The translations under genes were made by a program, and so were the position numbers. This document shows positions 25,160 through 38,229 of a DNA stretch of 64,000 nucleotides, one piece after another (the first letter of the stretch is position 1; every line of letters begins with the position of its first letter). Location of the stretch: the NCBI RefSeq assembly GCF_012396015.1, contig NZ_JAAXOQ010000011.1, positions 89,399-153,398 on the forward strand. The letters run 5' to 3'. The notes beneath the pieces are model-generated. The model saw nothing but the letters and a program-made list of their open reading frames with translations. It searched no databases and had not been told where the DNA came from. The DNA is from Tsukamurella spumae. GTDB lineage: Bacteria > Actinomycetota > Actinomycetes > Mycobacteriales > Mycobacteriaceae.

Positions 25160-26584
25160 GTGCAACCGCTCCCGTCCCAGCTCGCGATGCTGCGTCTGGA
25201 GGCGCAGAACCCGGGGTCGGCCGCGCTCCGGATCGAGGCGGCCTGGCGCACCTCCGAGCGGGTCGACGAGCATGCGTTGGTACGCGCCGCCGCGGGCGCC
25301 CTGGACGAGACGGAGGTCGCCGGGCTCGGTGCGCGTCACGGGGCCGACGGTGTCGTCGGCTTCGTCCCGGCCCCGCGTTCAGCGATCGACGTCCGCGCCT
25401 TCGACACCGAGAGCGAGTACCGCGCCTGGCGCGCCGCCCCGGTCCCGTCGCCCGACGGTGCCGCGCTGGTCGGCATCGCCGTCGTCCGGGTCGGCACCGA
25501 TCACGTGTTCGTGGTCCGCGCTCACCACGCGGTACTCGACGGCTACGGGCTCGAGCTCCTGGCGCGACGGGTCCTGCAGCGCTACCCGCGCGAGGTCGCG
25601 GGGCTCCCGCTGCCGCATGTCGGGCTCGGGAGTCTCGAGGAGGTCGCCGCGCAGGTCGCGCCGGCGCGCCTACCGGATCTGACGTTCTGGTCGGGGGCCA
25701 CAGACGGCGTCGGGCAGCCGGGCCGCGAGATCGCCTTCACCCCCCGTGCGGCCCCACAGGCGGAGCGACCGCTGCTGTACCGCGAGAGCATCCGGGTTCC
25801 GGGCCTGCACGACCGGGCGGCGTGGCCGAGCGAGGCGGTGGGCACCGTCGGCGCGTACACCGCGCGGTACCTGGGTACGACCGACGCCCGGATCGGGGTG
25901 GTGTTGGCGCTGCGCCGCACCCCCGCGCAGCGGGCCACGCCCGTGCAGTGGATGGCGGTGGTACCGATGCGGCTCGAGGTGCTCGCCGATTCGACGCCCG
26001 CAGCCCTGGGCGGTCGGGTGAACCGATGGCTGACGGCCGCGGGGAAGCGGGTCGCCGACGGCGAGCGTCCCGAGGAGCTGCTGACGGCGTTGCCGGCTGC
26101 GTGGCGTACCGGCCGGCTGTACGGTCCGGCGGTCAATGTCCTGCCGTACGTGCGTCACGAGGGCTGGACCGTCGACGTGGGGGCGTGGGGGCCGGTGGAG
26201 GACTGCCTGTTCAACATCTGGCCGGGTCCGGACGACGAGCTCGTGGTCGAGGGAGCCTTCCATCCGGAGCTGTACACGCCGGAGCGGGCCCGGGGGCACG
26301 TCGAGGCGTTGACCGCGCTGCTGACGGTGTCCCTGGCGTCGCCCTTCCACCCCTTCGCGACGATCCCGAAGAAGCCGATCGCCGCCGACCGGATCGCCGT
26401 ACCGGGCGGGTGGATCTCGCCCGCCGAGCTGCAGGGTGCCCTCGCGAGCGCCGGATTCACCTCCCACGAGACGGAGCTCCTGACGACCGAGCCGGTCACC
26501 GTGGTGCTGCGCGGCGTGGCACCGCACCGGCTCCTCGCGGCGCGGGCGGTGCTGCCGCCGGGCGTGCGCCTCCGCGTGCGCTGA
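25160..26584 (+). CDS. Stand-alone condensation-domain-like acyltransferase
   Basis: A 474-residue protein of the CoA-dependent acyltransferase/condensation superfamily. The catalytic HHxxxDG motif is intact: 'HHAVLDGYG', His122-Gly128, near the end of the N-terminal lobe as in NRPS condensation and PapA proteins. The second lobe carries 'NVLPYV', like the family DFGW region. No adenylation or carrier domain is attached. GTG at 25160 has TAGGGT 7 bases upstream (leaderless); GTG 25151 is an alternative. It may transfer the amino acid from the carrier protein to the glycan; a PapA-like acyltransferase role is the alternative. Confidence 0.75.
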   Translation: MQPLPSQLAMLRLEAQNPGSAALRIEAAWRTSERVDEHALVRAAAGALDETEVAGLGARHGADGVVGFVPAPRSAIDVRAFDTESEYRAWRAAPVPSPDGAALVGIAVVRVGTDHVFVVRAHHAVLDGYGLELLARRVLQRYPREVAGLPLPHVGLGSLEEVAAQVAPARLPDLTFWSGATDGVGQPGREIAFTPRAAPQAERPLLYRESIRVPGLHDRAAWPSEAVGTVGAYTARYLGTTDARIGVVLALRRTPAQRATPVQWMAVVPMRLEVLADSTPAALGGRVNRWLTAAGKRVADGERPEELLTALPAAWRTGRLYGPAVNVLPYVRHEGWTVDVGAWGPVEDCLFNIWPGPDDELVVEGAFHPELYTPERARGHVEALTALLTVSLASPFHPFATIPKKPIAADRIAVPGGWISPAELQGALASAGFTSHETELLTTEPVTVVLRGVAPHRLLAARAVLPPGVRLRVR

Positions 26585-26631
26585 TCGGCCGGAACCGCGC
26601 GCTCCTCGCCTCCGGGGTCCCGGTGAACGCG

Positions 26632-26692
26632 CAGCGCCGCCCCGATCCGTCCGTGCCGGCAGGCACGAACGGTGTTCATCGGGGCGGCGCTG
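26632..26692. terminator. Long bidirectional terminator hairpin
   Basis: A perfect 15-bp outer stem (CAGCGCCGCCCCGAT at 26632-26646 pairing with 26678-26692) encloses an inner 6-bp hairpin (CGTGCC/GGCACG, 26652-26667). It separates the convergent condensation-domain and LGFP lipoprotein genes. Confidence 0.85.
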
Positions 26693-26718
26693 TGAGCGGT
26701 CCTGCCTGGTCGAACGAC

Positions 26719-27321
26719 CTAGGAGACGGTGGCCTTACCGTCGGCGAAGGTGATCGTCCCGTGCTGGAAGGTCTGCTTGATCACGCCACCCTCCGAGGTC
26801 TCGTCGCTCGTCGGGTAGCCGAGCTTGCCGGCCTCGTGGCCCGACTCGCCCCACTTGTCGCCGATCACGCCGTGGACGACGTGCGCGCCGCTGGCCTCCG
26901 ACCAGTAGATGGTGCCGCCCTTGAGGGTGAGGAACTTGCCGTGGCTGTCGGGCAGCGCGGCGACGGGGCCGAGCGGGGCGCCGAGGTGGCCCTTGCCGTA
27001 GCCGTACTTGGCGTACTCCGCGAGGATCGGCGCATCCGTGATGGTGACCTCGGTGCCGCCCGCGGTCTGCAGCGTTGTCGACGGAACCGCAGGCTTCGCC
27101 TCGGAGCCGCTGCCGGTGACATTGCTCACCGCGGCGCCGGCGGCGGAGGTGGCCTGTGCGGCGGCGTCGCCCGCGGCCGAGGTGGCGGCGGCTGCAACGC
27201 TGCCCGCGGCGGAGGTGGCGGAGCTCGCCGTGTCCTTCGCCTTCTCACAGGCGGCAAGGCCGGTGGAAAGGACCGTGACGGCGGCGATCGCGCCGATCGT
27301 CCGAGTGATCCGAGCGTTCAT
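26719..27321 (-). CDS. LGFP-repeat lipoprotein
   Basis: A 200-residue exported protein. The N-terminus from ATG 27321 has a basic start, hydrophobic core and lipobox 'LSTGLAAC', so it should be lipid-anchored. An Ala/Ser-rich linker follows with three 'ATSAAG' units about 12 residues apart. The C-terminal domain carries LGFP-type repeats ('LGAPLGPVAAL', 'LGYPTSDE'). LGFP repeats are known from mycolyltransferase-associated and cell-wall-binding proteins of mycolate bacteria. It probably tethers to or senses the cell wall; no enzymatic domain is visible. Confidence 0.85.
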   Translation of the reverse strand: MNARITRTIGAIAAVTVLSTGLAACEKAKDTASSATSAAGSVAAAATSAAGDAAAQATSAAGAAVSNVTGSGSEAKPAVPSTTLQTAGGTEVTITDAPILAEYAKYGYGKGHLGAPLGPVAALPDSHGKFLTLKGGTIYWSEASGAHVVHGVIGDKWGESGHEAGKLGYPTSDETSEGGVIKQTFQHGTITFADGKATVS

Positions 27322-27384
27322 GTGAGTGTCCCATCGACAGCGTGAATTCGAACGCACGCATATAACCACATTTACGACACCCGC

Positions 27385-28152
27385 TCAGTGCGGACGTACG
27401 GTTTGAATCTGGTCGATCGTTCCCAGCGGTCCGTGAGCGTCGTGAACGATCGAATGCGTCAGACCAGCGCCGTCGGGACCGGTGGAGACGCGGGTGTCGA
27501 ACCCGAGCGCCTCGCCGTCGGGGTCGCGGAAGAGGTGTGCGGTGAGATCGAGGTTCGGGTAGGCCACCTCCTCGGGGCGAAAACGCGCGGTCATCCCATT
27601 TGCGATGTCAAAGAACCGCGCCGCGCGGGCGACCGGGCCGGAGGGCTCGTCGAGCAGCGGGACCGGCGATTGGACCCAGTACGCGGCGCGGCCCGGACGG
27701 GTCTGGACGCGTCGTGCCCGGGTGGAGGCGATGTAGCCCCCGGGCCAGACGGTGCTCGCCTCCCACGCCGGCATCTCCGTGGCGGGAGGGATCGCGTCGA
27801 ACTCGGTCCCGGCCAGCGCGGTGGTGTCCCGGCGGTCGAGCAACCACGCGCGCAGGACGAGTGCGGGGCGGCCGTCGTGGCTCAGGCTCGCCTCGACGAG
27901 CTCGATGGTGCGACCGGGACGAACGGTGCGCACCTGGACCTCGACGGTCTCCATCGGCAGCGTCCCGAGGATGTCGTAGCTCAGGCGCGCCAGCCGCAGG
28001 CCGTCGTCGCGGCGGGCGTCGCGATCCTGCTCGACGATGTGGGCGAGGAGCGCCATCGGCGGCGCGATGTGCTGCTCGGAGGTGTTCCAGCCGCCCGAGA
28101 CGTGCTCGGTGGGGCGGAACGCGGTGGCGGAGACCCGGTCGAAGTACGGCAT
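27385..28152 (-). CDS. Acyl-CoA thioesterase-like double hot-dog protein
   Basis: A 255-residue protein starting 'MPYFDRVSATAFRPTEHVSGGWNTSEQHIAPPMALLAHIV', the pattern of actinobacterial thioesterase-family (4HBT_3-like) proteins with two hot-dog folds. 'RLSYDILGTLPMETVEV' and 'DIANGMTARFRPEE' fit the substrate-channel segments, and the second half ends in 'FDTRVSTGPDGAGLTHSIVHDAHGPLG'. It likely hydrolyses fatty or aromatic acyl-CoA. TACGCT on the minus strand lies 6 bases before the ATG (leaderless). Confidence 0.78.
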   Translation of the reverse strand: MPYFDRVSATAFRPTEHVSGGWNTSEQHIAPPMALLAHIVEQDRDARRDDGLRLARLSYDILGTLPMETVEVQVRTVRPGRTIELVEASLSHDGRPALVLRAWLLDRRDTTALAGTEFDAIPPATEMPAWEASTVWPGGYIASTRARRVQTRPGRAAYWVQSPVPLLDEPSGPVARAARFFDIANGMTARFRPEEVAYPNLDLTAHLFRDPDGEALGFDTRVSTGPDGAGLTHSIVHDAHGPLGTIDQIQTVRPH

Positions 28153-28232
28153 GGGCTGAGCGTACGCGTCCGACCGGCGGATATGTCGAATATGGTTAAT
28201 TTGGACTAACTGAAAGTGGCTGCCCGGAAGCG

Positions 28233-28265
28233 CGCGCCCCGCACACCGGGGGTGTGCGGGGCGCG
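28233..28265. terminator. Terminator hairpin after katG
   Basis: A perfect 15-bp GC-rich stem (28233-28247 with 28251-28265) and a 3-base loop lie 23 bases past the katG stop on the minus strand. No U-tract follows, as is common in actinobacteria. Confidence 0.8.
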
Positions 28266-28288
28266 GCGGCCGGGGCGAGCGAAGAGGA

Positions 28289-30670
<2,382 letters not shown>

Positions 30671-30685
30671 CTATCGGGGTCGGCC

Positions 30686-31954
30686 TCAGGCCCGTGCGAA
30701 CTCGCGCGCGATCGCGTCCAGCAGGACGGTGTAGCGCCCCGCCTCGGGGTGGGATCCGGGCTTTCCGCTGGACACCACCGCGGCCGCCAGGTCACGCTCC
30801 GGATCCGCCCACATCGCGATCTGGGTGAGCCCCGTGTGACCGAAGGCGCGGGGCGCGTTGCGCCCGAACGGGCCGAACCGCTCCGACCCGAGCATGTAGC
30901 CGGTGCCCCAGCGCAGCGGCGCTCCGCCGGTCGCGAAATCGGGACGCAATCGGCGGGCCTGAACCGTCGCCGTGGCGATGGTCTCCGGACGGAGCACGCG
31001 GACACCGTCGAGCTCGCCGCCGCGCCGGAGGATCTCGGCGAAGCGGGACAGCTCGGCCGCGTTCGAGACGAGATTGGACGAGGGCACGATCCCGGTGAGG
31101 AACCGTGGCGAGTTGGACATCGGCACGATCTGCTGCATGGTCCCGCCGACCACCTTGCGGAACGCCGCCTCGATCGCGGCCGGGGCGGGGGCGCCCGTCG
31201 CGTAGCTCAGCCCGACGGTGCCGATGTCCTCCGGCGCGACGCCGAAGTTGGTCCAGCGGAAGGCCAGCGGGTCGAGGATCTCCGTGGCGGTGATCTCCCG
31301 GATCGTGCGGCCGGTGGCGGCGAGGACGAGCTCGCGGACGAGCGGGCCCCAGGTCAGCGCGTGGTAGAAGTGGAGCCGGCCGGGGGAGTAGATCGGCTTG
31401 ATGCTCGCCAGCATCTCCCGGGTGTACGCGCTGTCCTCGGACCGCCGCAGATCCGGCCGCGGCCCCGTGTTGATCGGGATGCCCGCGCTGTGGGTCAGCA
31501 CGTGCCGCACCGTGATCCGGTCCTTGCCGCCGGAGACGAACTCCGGCAGGTAGTCGCAGACGTGCGCGTCGAGCGCGAGGTCGCCCCGCTCGATCAGCCG
31601 GTGCAGCACCGTGACCGCCACGCCCTTCGCGGTGGAGTAGGTGCAGAAGGGGGTGTCGACGGTGACCGGGAGCGGCTCGGTCGCCTCGTCCCGGTTCGAG
31701 GGGAGATCGGGGCCGTTGCCGCGGGCGTGTCCGATCGCCCGGTTCAGCACGGTGCGACCGTGCTGCCGGACGCACACCTGGATCGCGGGCTGCATGCCGG
31801 CGGCGTACCACGAGCGTGCTGCGAGCCAGACCCGCTCGACGGCCCGCGGATCGACATCGGTGCGGTCCTCGGGCCCGATGTCGGTGATCGCATCCAGGTC
31901 GCGAGGGACGTGGATGCGACCCCTCGCGGAGGTGTCGACGATGCGGCTGCTCAC
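30686..31954 (-). CDS. Beta-lactamase-fold serine hydrolase (esterase/carboxypeptidase-like)
   Basis: A 422-residue class C beta-lactamase-like protein with the nucleophile motif 'YSTAK' (SxxK) and C-terminal 'FGHTG' replacing KTG, typical of EstB/LipE-type esterases rather than true beta-lactamases. 'VRHVLTHSAGIP' is the usual helper region. No signal peptide is visible, so it is probably cytoplasmic. GTG 31954 has TAAGCT on the minus strand 6 bases upstream (leaderless). It lies in the same direction as katG but is separated by the katG promoter region. Confidence 0.85.
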   Translation of the reverse strand: MSSRIVDTSARGRIHVPRDLDAITDIGPEDRTDVDPRAVERVWLAARSWYAAGMQPAIQVCVRQHGRTVLNRAIGHARGNGPDLPSNRDEATEPLPVTVDTPFCTYSTAKGVAVTVLHRLIERGDLALDAHVCDYLPEFVSGGKDRITVRHVLTHSAGIPINTGPRPDLRRSEDSAYTREMLASIKPIYSPGRLHFYHALTWGPLVRELVLAATGRTIREITATEILDPLAFRWTNFGVAPEDIGTVGLSYATGAPAPAAIEAAFRKVVGGTMQQIVPMSNSPRFLTGIVPSSNLVSNAAELSRFAEILRRGGELDGVRVLRPETIATATVQARRLRPDFATGGAPLRWGTGYMLGSERFGPFGRNAPRAFGHTGLTQIAMWADPERDLAAAVVSSGKPGSHPEAGRYTVLLDAIAREFARA

Positions 31955-31982
31955 GGCACGAGCTTACGGATAGATTTGCGCG

Positions 31983-32678
31983 GTGACCCGAGCCAGCACC
32001 GTCCTCAAACTCGCCTACGCCGCACTCGCCGCCGTCGACGCGACCCTCTCCGCGTCCTCCCGGCCGTCCCGGCATCACGCGCGGCGGTTCACCAAGCCGC
32101 TCTTGCTGCCCGTGCTGGCCGCCTCCTTCGCCACCGACCCCCGGTCGCGGCGCTCGCCGCTGCGCACGAGCACGCTCGCCGGGCAGGCCGCGGGGTGGGT
32201 GGGCGACGTGGCACTGCTGCGCGACGAGCCGAGGGACTTCGCGCTCGGCGCGACCGCCTTCGCCACCGGTCACGCCGCGTACATCAGCGGGCTGCTCGCA
32301 CAACGGGATCCGCACGCCTCCCTCGCCGGACCCGCGCTGGTCGGCGCGGCCTGGGCGGCAGGTGCCCCGAGGACTCTGCTCGCCGCGTACCGCACGGCCC
32401 CGGCCCTCGCCCCGGTGCTCGCGGTGTACTCGGCGGTCCTCAGTGGTACGGCCGCCTCCGCGACGGTGCTCGGCCCGCAGATCTCGACGGGTGCGCGTCG
32501 CGCGACGCTCGCGGGCGCGGGTCTGTTCCTGCTCAGCGATTCGATCCTGGGACTGCGCAAGTTCGTGCTGGCCGACCCGCCGGCGCTGCTCGAGGGCGCG
32601 GTCATGGGCACCTATTGCGGCGCGCAGTTCCTCCTCGCCGAGGGAGCGGCCCGGGCGGGAGCTGCGGGCGCTCCGTAA
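31983..32678 (+). CDS. Lysoplasmalogenase (YhhN/TMEM86 family)
   Basis: A 231-residue membrane protein with 7-8 hydrophobic helices and conserved YhhN features: 'KPLLLPVLAASF' early, 'GQAAGWVGDVALLRDEPRDFALGATAFATGHAAYISGLL', and 'FLLSDSILGLRKF' near the end, with the membrane Asp/His residues expected for catalysis. The family cleaves the vinyl-ether bond of lysoplasmalogens or acts on lysophospholipids. GTG 31983 has TAGATT 6 bases upstream; its -10 box and that of the divergent beta-lactamase-like gene lie only 4 bases apart. Confidence 0.82.
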   Translation: MTRASTVLKLAYAALAAVDATLSASSRPSRHHARRFTKPLLLPVLAASFATDPRSRRSPLRTSTLAGQAAGWVGDVALLRDEPRDFALGATAFATGHAAYISGLLAQRDPHASLAGPALVGAAWAAGAPRTLLAAYRTAPALAPVLAVYSAVLSGTAASATVLGPQISTGARRATLAGAGLFLLSDSILGLRKFVLADPPALLEGAVMGTYCGAQFLLAEGAARAGAAGAP

Positions 32679-32720
32679 CCGGCCGCGCTCGACCCGCTGA
32701 CCGGGTGCCCGTGCACCGGC

Positions 32721-33659
32721 TCAGTGCGCTGCGGAGGCGCCGCGCAGCTTCGCGACCAGGTGTACGACGCACACGATCACCGCTCCCACGGCGAGCCCGA
32801 ACACCGCTGAGGCGAGGGTGTTCGCGAGCCACCCGATCACGCCGCCGACGGCGGGGATCAGGTCGCGCGCCCACACCTCGAAGTGATGCACCACGGAGTA
32901 CGGCCAGTGCCATCCGAGGTCGTCGAGGCCCACGAGCAGGATGTGCCCGCCCACCCAGCACATCGCGACCACGCCGACCGTCGACAGGGTGCTCAGCACC
33001 ACCGGCATGGCCTTGACCAGCCGCCGGCCGAGGGCACTCACGGCGGGCGAGGACCGCTGGGCGAGCGCCAGACCCACATCGTCCATCTTCACGATGGCCG
33101 CGACCACGCCGTACACCAGCGCGGTGATCGCGAGCGCGACCACGACGAGCACCACCGCCTGCTCCCAGAGCACCACGCCCGCGATCTCGTTGTAGGAGAT
33201 CACCATGATCTCGGCGGAGAGGATGAAGTCGGTGCGGATCGCGCCGCTCACCACGGTGTTCTCGTCCACCGGCCCGTCGGAGCCCGACGGTTGCTCCTCG
33301 TGCCCGGCGATCCACTCCCAGACCTTCTCAGCGCCCTCGAAGGAGAGGTAGGCGCCGCCGAGCATGAGGATCGGGGTCAGCAACCACGGGGCGAAAGCGC
33401 TCAGCAGCAGGATCGCCGGGAGGATGAAGAGCAGCTTGTTGCGGATCGAGCCCTTGGCGATGCGGGCGATGATGCCGAGCTCGCGCTCGGGGCGCACGCC
33501 CTGCACGTACCGCGGGGTGACGGCGGTGTCGTCGACGACGACGCCGACCGCCTTCGCGCTCGCCTTGCCGGCGGCAGCGGCGACGTCGTCGACCGAGGCC
33601 GCCGCCATCCGTGCGAGCGCGGCGATGTCGTCGAGCAGTGCAGCGAGTCCTCCGGCCAT
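32721..33659 (-). CDS. DUF808 (YedI-like) membrane protein
   Basis: A 312-residue protein beginning 'MAGGLAALLDDIAALARMAAASVDDVAAAAGKA', the hallmark of DUF808. It has 6-7 hydrophobic helices and 'GGAYLSFEGAEKVWEWIAG'. Escherichia coli YedI belongs to this family; the function is unknown. The ATG at 33659 has TACGCT on the minus strand 6 bases upstream (leaderless). Monocistronic, convergent with the lysoplasmalogenase gene. Confidence 0.88.
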   Translation of the reverse strand: MAGGLAALLDDIAALARMAAASVDDVAAAAGKASAKAVGVVVDDTAVTPRYVQGVRPERELGIIARIAKGSIRNKLLFILPAILLLSAFAPWLLTPILMLGGAYLSFEGAEKVWEWIAGHEEQPSGSDGPVDENTVVSGAIRTDFILSAEIMVISYNEIAGVVLWEQAVVLVVVALAITALVYGVVAAIVKMDDVGLALAQRSSPAVSALGRRLVKAMPVVLSTLSTVGVVAMCWVGGHILLVGLDDLGWHWPYSVVHHFEVWARDLIPAVGGVIGWLANTLASAVFGLAVGAVIVCVVHLVAKLRGASAAH

Positions 33660-33816
33660 GGCGACAGCGTAACGGCGCGGTCGTTCCACGTTTGCCGGAG
33701 TGCCGCCGCACGGCCGACGAAGTGGGGGAGGATACTGAGTGAGCCGTTACATGGAGACGTCCGAGCCCTTCACACACGGGGCGGAAGACCAAGACATTCG
33801 GGAGAAGCAAACACAC

Positions 33817-36054
<2,238 letters not shown>

Positions 36055-36064
36055 CCGACTCCCG

Positions 36065-36102
36065 GAACGGGCATCGCCGACCTCGGTCGGCGGTGCCCGT
36101 TC
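36065..36102. terminator. Terminator hairpin after icd
   Basis: A 17-bp stem with a single G-T wobble (36065-36081 with 36086-36102) and a 4-base loop. It lies 10 bases after the icd stop and 3 bases before the end of the convergent tetR gene. Confidence 0.88.
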
Positions 36103-36105
36103 GCG

Positions 36106-36711
36106 CTATCGGGGGGAGGGGGCGGCGAGCGTCACGATCATGTCGATGACCGTCTCCAGATCGCCCGCGGAACGCTCCCTGTCGGGACTGGCCACGTGCT
36201 GCAGGATCAGGCCGTCGACGGCGGCCAGAATGACGCGTGCCAGCCGGTCCACCGGGATCGCGCTCGTCTCGTGCGCCCTCTCGATCGCCTCGGTGCACCA
36301 CTGCCGCACCGCATCGGCGTAGCGCTCGTACTGCACCCGGGCGAGGTCCTCGAGGCCCGGCGTCCGCAGCGCGTGGGTCACCAGCTCGTACTGCACGACC
36401 TGGAGTTCGCGCTCGTCGGCCACGAGCGCGGACCAGAAGTTGCGCATGCCGTTGCGGATGGCGTGCTCGAGTCCGGCGTCCGTCTCGGCCGTGCGGCGGA
36501 GCACCTCGGAGATGTCGTCGACGACCTGCTCGATCACGGCCTGCAGCAGCTGTTGCTTGCTGGGAAAGACGTGCTGCAGGGTCCCGAGTGGGATGCCGGC
36601 CTCGCTCGCGACGGCGCGCAGGCTGGTCTTGGCCACCCCGTCGCGGATCAGGACCGCGTGCGCGGCCGCGACGATCTGCGGGCCGCGGACCGCGGACTCG
36701 ACGTAGGGCAT
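36106..36711 (-). CDS. TetR-family transcriptional regulator
   Basis: A 201-residue regulator with an N-terminal TetR helix-turn-helix ('AHAVLIRDGVAKTSLRAVASEAGIPLGTLQHVFPSKQQLLQAV', residues 16-59) and an all-helical ligand domain. GGAGG lies 5 bases before the ATG on the minus strand. It is divergent from the flavin monoamine oxidase gene, and the shared intergenic region contains an inverted repeat at 36811-36826; repression of the oxidase until an amine appears is likely. Confidence 0.9.
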   Translation of the reverse strand: MPYVESAVRGPQIVAAAHAVLIRDGVAKTSLRAVASEAGIPLGTLQHVFPSKQQLLQAVIEQVVDDISEVLRRTAETDAGLEHAIRNGMRNFWSALVADERELQVVQYELVTHALRTPGLEDLARVQYERYADAVRQWCTEAIERAHETSAIPVDRLARVILAAVDGLILQHVASPDRERSAGDLETVIDMIVTLAAPSPR

Positions 36712-36810
36712 CTGGCCTCCGGCTCTCTCGATTCGTCCCCCAGCAAATCACATCCGATTTCCGTGGAGCCCTCGACACGGGGGGTGGCGGGCCTTACAGT
36801 GCACTCATCA

Positions 36811-36826
36811 AGTCATACAACTGACT
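36811..36826. promoter_or_regulatory. Candidate TetR operator before the monoamine oxidase
   Basis: AGTCA-N6-TGACT (36811-36826) is a perfect 5-bp inverted repeat 24 bases before the oxidase start and 100 bases from the divergent tetR start. The position suits repression of the oxidase. Confidence 0.4.
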
Positions 36827-36849
36827 GAGAGTGATCGAAGGGGCGGAAC

Positions 36850-38229
36850 GTGGCGGATGTGAACGTGATCGTGGTGGGTGCCGGGCTCGCCGGACTGTCG
36901 GCGGCACGCCGGCTGGTGGCCGCGGGCAGATCGGTGCGGGTCCTCGAGGCGCGGGACCGCGTCGCGGGTCGCACCCTGGGCGGCTTCCTGAGCAACGGCG
37001 TACCGGTCGAACTGGGCGGACAATGGATCGGGCCCGACCAGACGGCGGCGCTCGAGCTGGTGGCCGAGTTGGGCCTCGAGACCTTTCCGTCCTACGACGA
37101 CGGTGACGCGATCACCGTCATCGGCGGGCGGGCGATCCGCTACGACGACGTGACCTTCGGTCTCGACGAGACGTCGCTCGCCGAGGTGGGGCGGCTCTGG
37201 GTGACCATCGAGGCGCTCGCGGCCGGTGTCGATCCGGCGCAGCCGTGGGCCGCCGAGGGGGCGGAGGATCTGGACCGGCACAACGTCGACACCTGGCTCT
37301 CGGCGAACACCGACATGGAGATCGCGCGCGCCTTCTACCGGATCATCGTGCCCGCGGTGTTCTCCGCCGAGGCGGCGGAGCTGTCCTTCCTGCACTTCCT
37401 GGCCTACATCCGCTCGGGCACGAGCCTGGAGATGCTGCTGACCACCCGGAAGGGCGCGCAGGACTCGAGGGTCGTCGGCGGCACCCATCAGATCTCGGAA
37501 CGAATGGCCGAGCAACTGGGCGACGCGGTCCGGCTGGGCGCCGTGGTGCGCACCATCACCCAGGACGCCGACGGGGTGACCGTCGCCTACGAGAACACGG
37601 ACGGAAGCCCGGGCGGCATGCTGACGGCCGACGAGGTGGTCGTGGCGATCCCGCCCACCCTCGCGGGCCGCATCCGGTACCTGCCGGCCCTGCCCTCGGC
37701 CCGCGACGGGCTGACCCAGCAGATCCCGGCCGGCGCGGTGATCAAGGTCCAGGTCGGCTACGACCGTCCCTTCTGGCGCGAGGACGGTCTCAGCGGTTTC
37801 GTCATCAGCCTCGACGACGCCTTCAACGTCGTCCTGGACAACTCGCCGGACGACGCGAGCTGCGGCGTCCTCGTCGGCTTCCTCGAGGGTGCACACGCCC
37901 GCACGGCCGCGCGGCTGTCCACGACGGAGCGGCGCGAGCTCGTTCTCGGGGCACTGGTGAAGTACCTCGGTCCCGAGGCCGCGACGCCCTTCGACTACGT
38001 CGAGATGGATTGGTGCGCGGAGGAGTTCACCCGAGGCTGCTACGGCGGCCGGCTCGGATCGGGTGTGTGGACGCAGTACGGCGATGCGCTCGCCGCACCG
38101 ATCGGTCGGATCCACTGGGCCGGCGCGGAGACCGCGAGCCGCTGGAACGGCTACATGGACGGGGCCATCAGCTCCGGCCGCCGCGCCGCGGACGAGATCC
38201 TCGACGCCACGGCCCGCGGCGTCAGATGA
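36850..38229 (+). CDS. Flavin monoamine oxidase (putrescine oxidase-like)
   Basis: A 459-residue FAD amine oxidase. It has the dinucleotide motif 'VVGAGLAGLSAARRL' (8-22), 'ARDRVAGRTLGG', 'VELGGQWIGPDQ', and the C-terminal flavin segment 'IHWAGAETASRWNGYMDGAISSGRRAA'. It oxidises a primary amine to aldehyde, NH3 and H2O2. The 'CYGG' stretch near residue 397 sits where covalent FAD cysteines occur in mammalian MAO, but bacterial homologues bind FAD non-covalently. GTG start with AAGGGG upstream. Likely under the divergent TetR regulator. Confidence 0.9.
   Translation: MADVNVIVVGAGLAGLSAARRLVAAGRSVRVLEARDRVAGRTLGGFLSNGVPVELGGQWIGPDQTAALELVAELGLETFPSYDDGDAITVIGGRAIRYDDVTFGLDETSLAEVGRLWVTIEALAAGVDPAQPWAAEGAEDLDRHNVDTWLSANTDMEIARAFYRIIVPAVFSAEAAELSFLHFLAYIRSGTSLEMLLTTRKGAQDSRVVGGTHQISERMAEQLGDAVRLGAVVRTITQDADGVTVAYENTDGSPGGMLTADEVVVAIPPTLAGRIRYLPALPSARDGLTQQIPAGAVIKVQVGYDRPFWREDGLSGFVISLDDAFNVVLDNSPDDASCGVLVGFLEGAHARTAARLSTTERRELVLGALVKYLGPEAATPFDYVEMDWCAEEFTRGCYGGRLGSGVWTQYGDALAAPIGRIHWAGAETASRWNGYMDGAISSGRRAADEILDATARGVR

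Noticed and set aside
14309..26584. A classical nonribosomal peptide gene cluster
   Set aside because: There is no adenylation domain, no multimodular synthetase and no thioesterase domain; activation is by an aaRS-like ligase and the neighbours are glycan genes.
30686..31954. A true beta-lactamase resistance gene
   Set aside because: It has SxxK but the KTG position is HTG and no signal peptide is visible, which fits esterase-like members of the fold.
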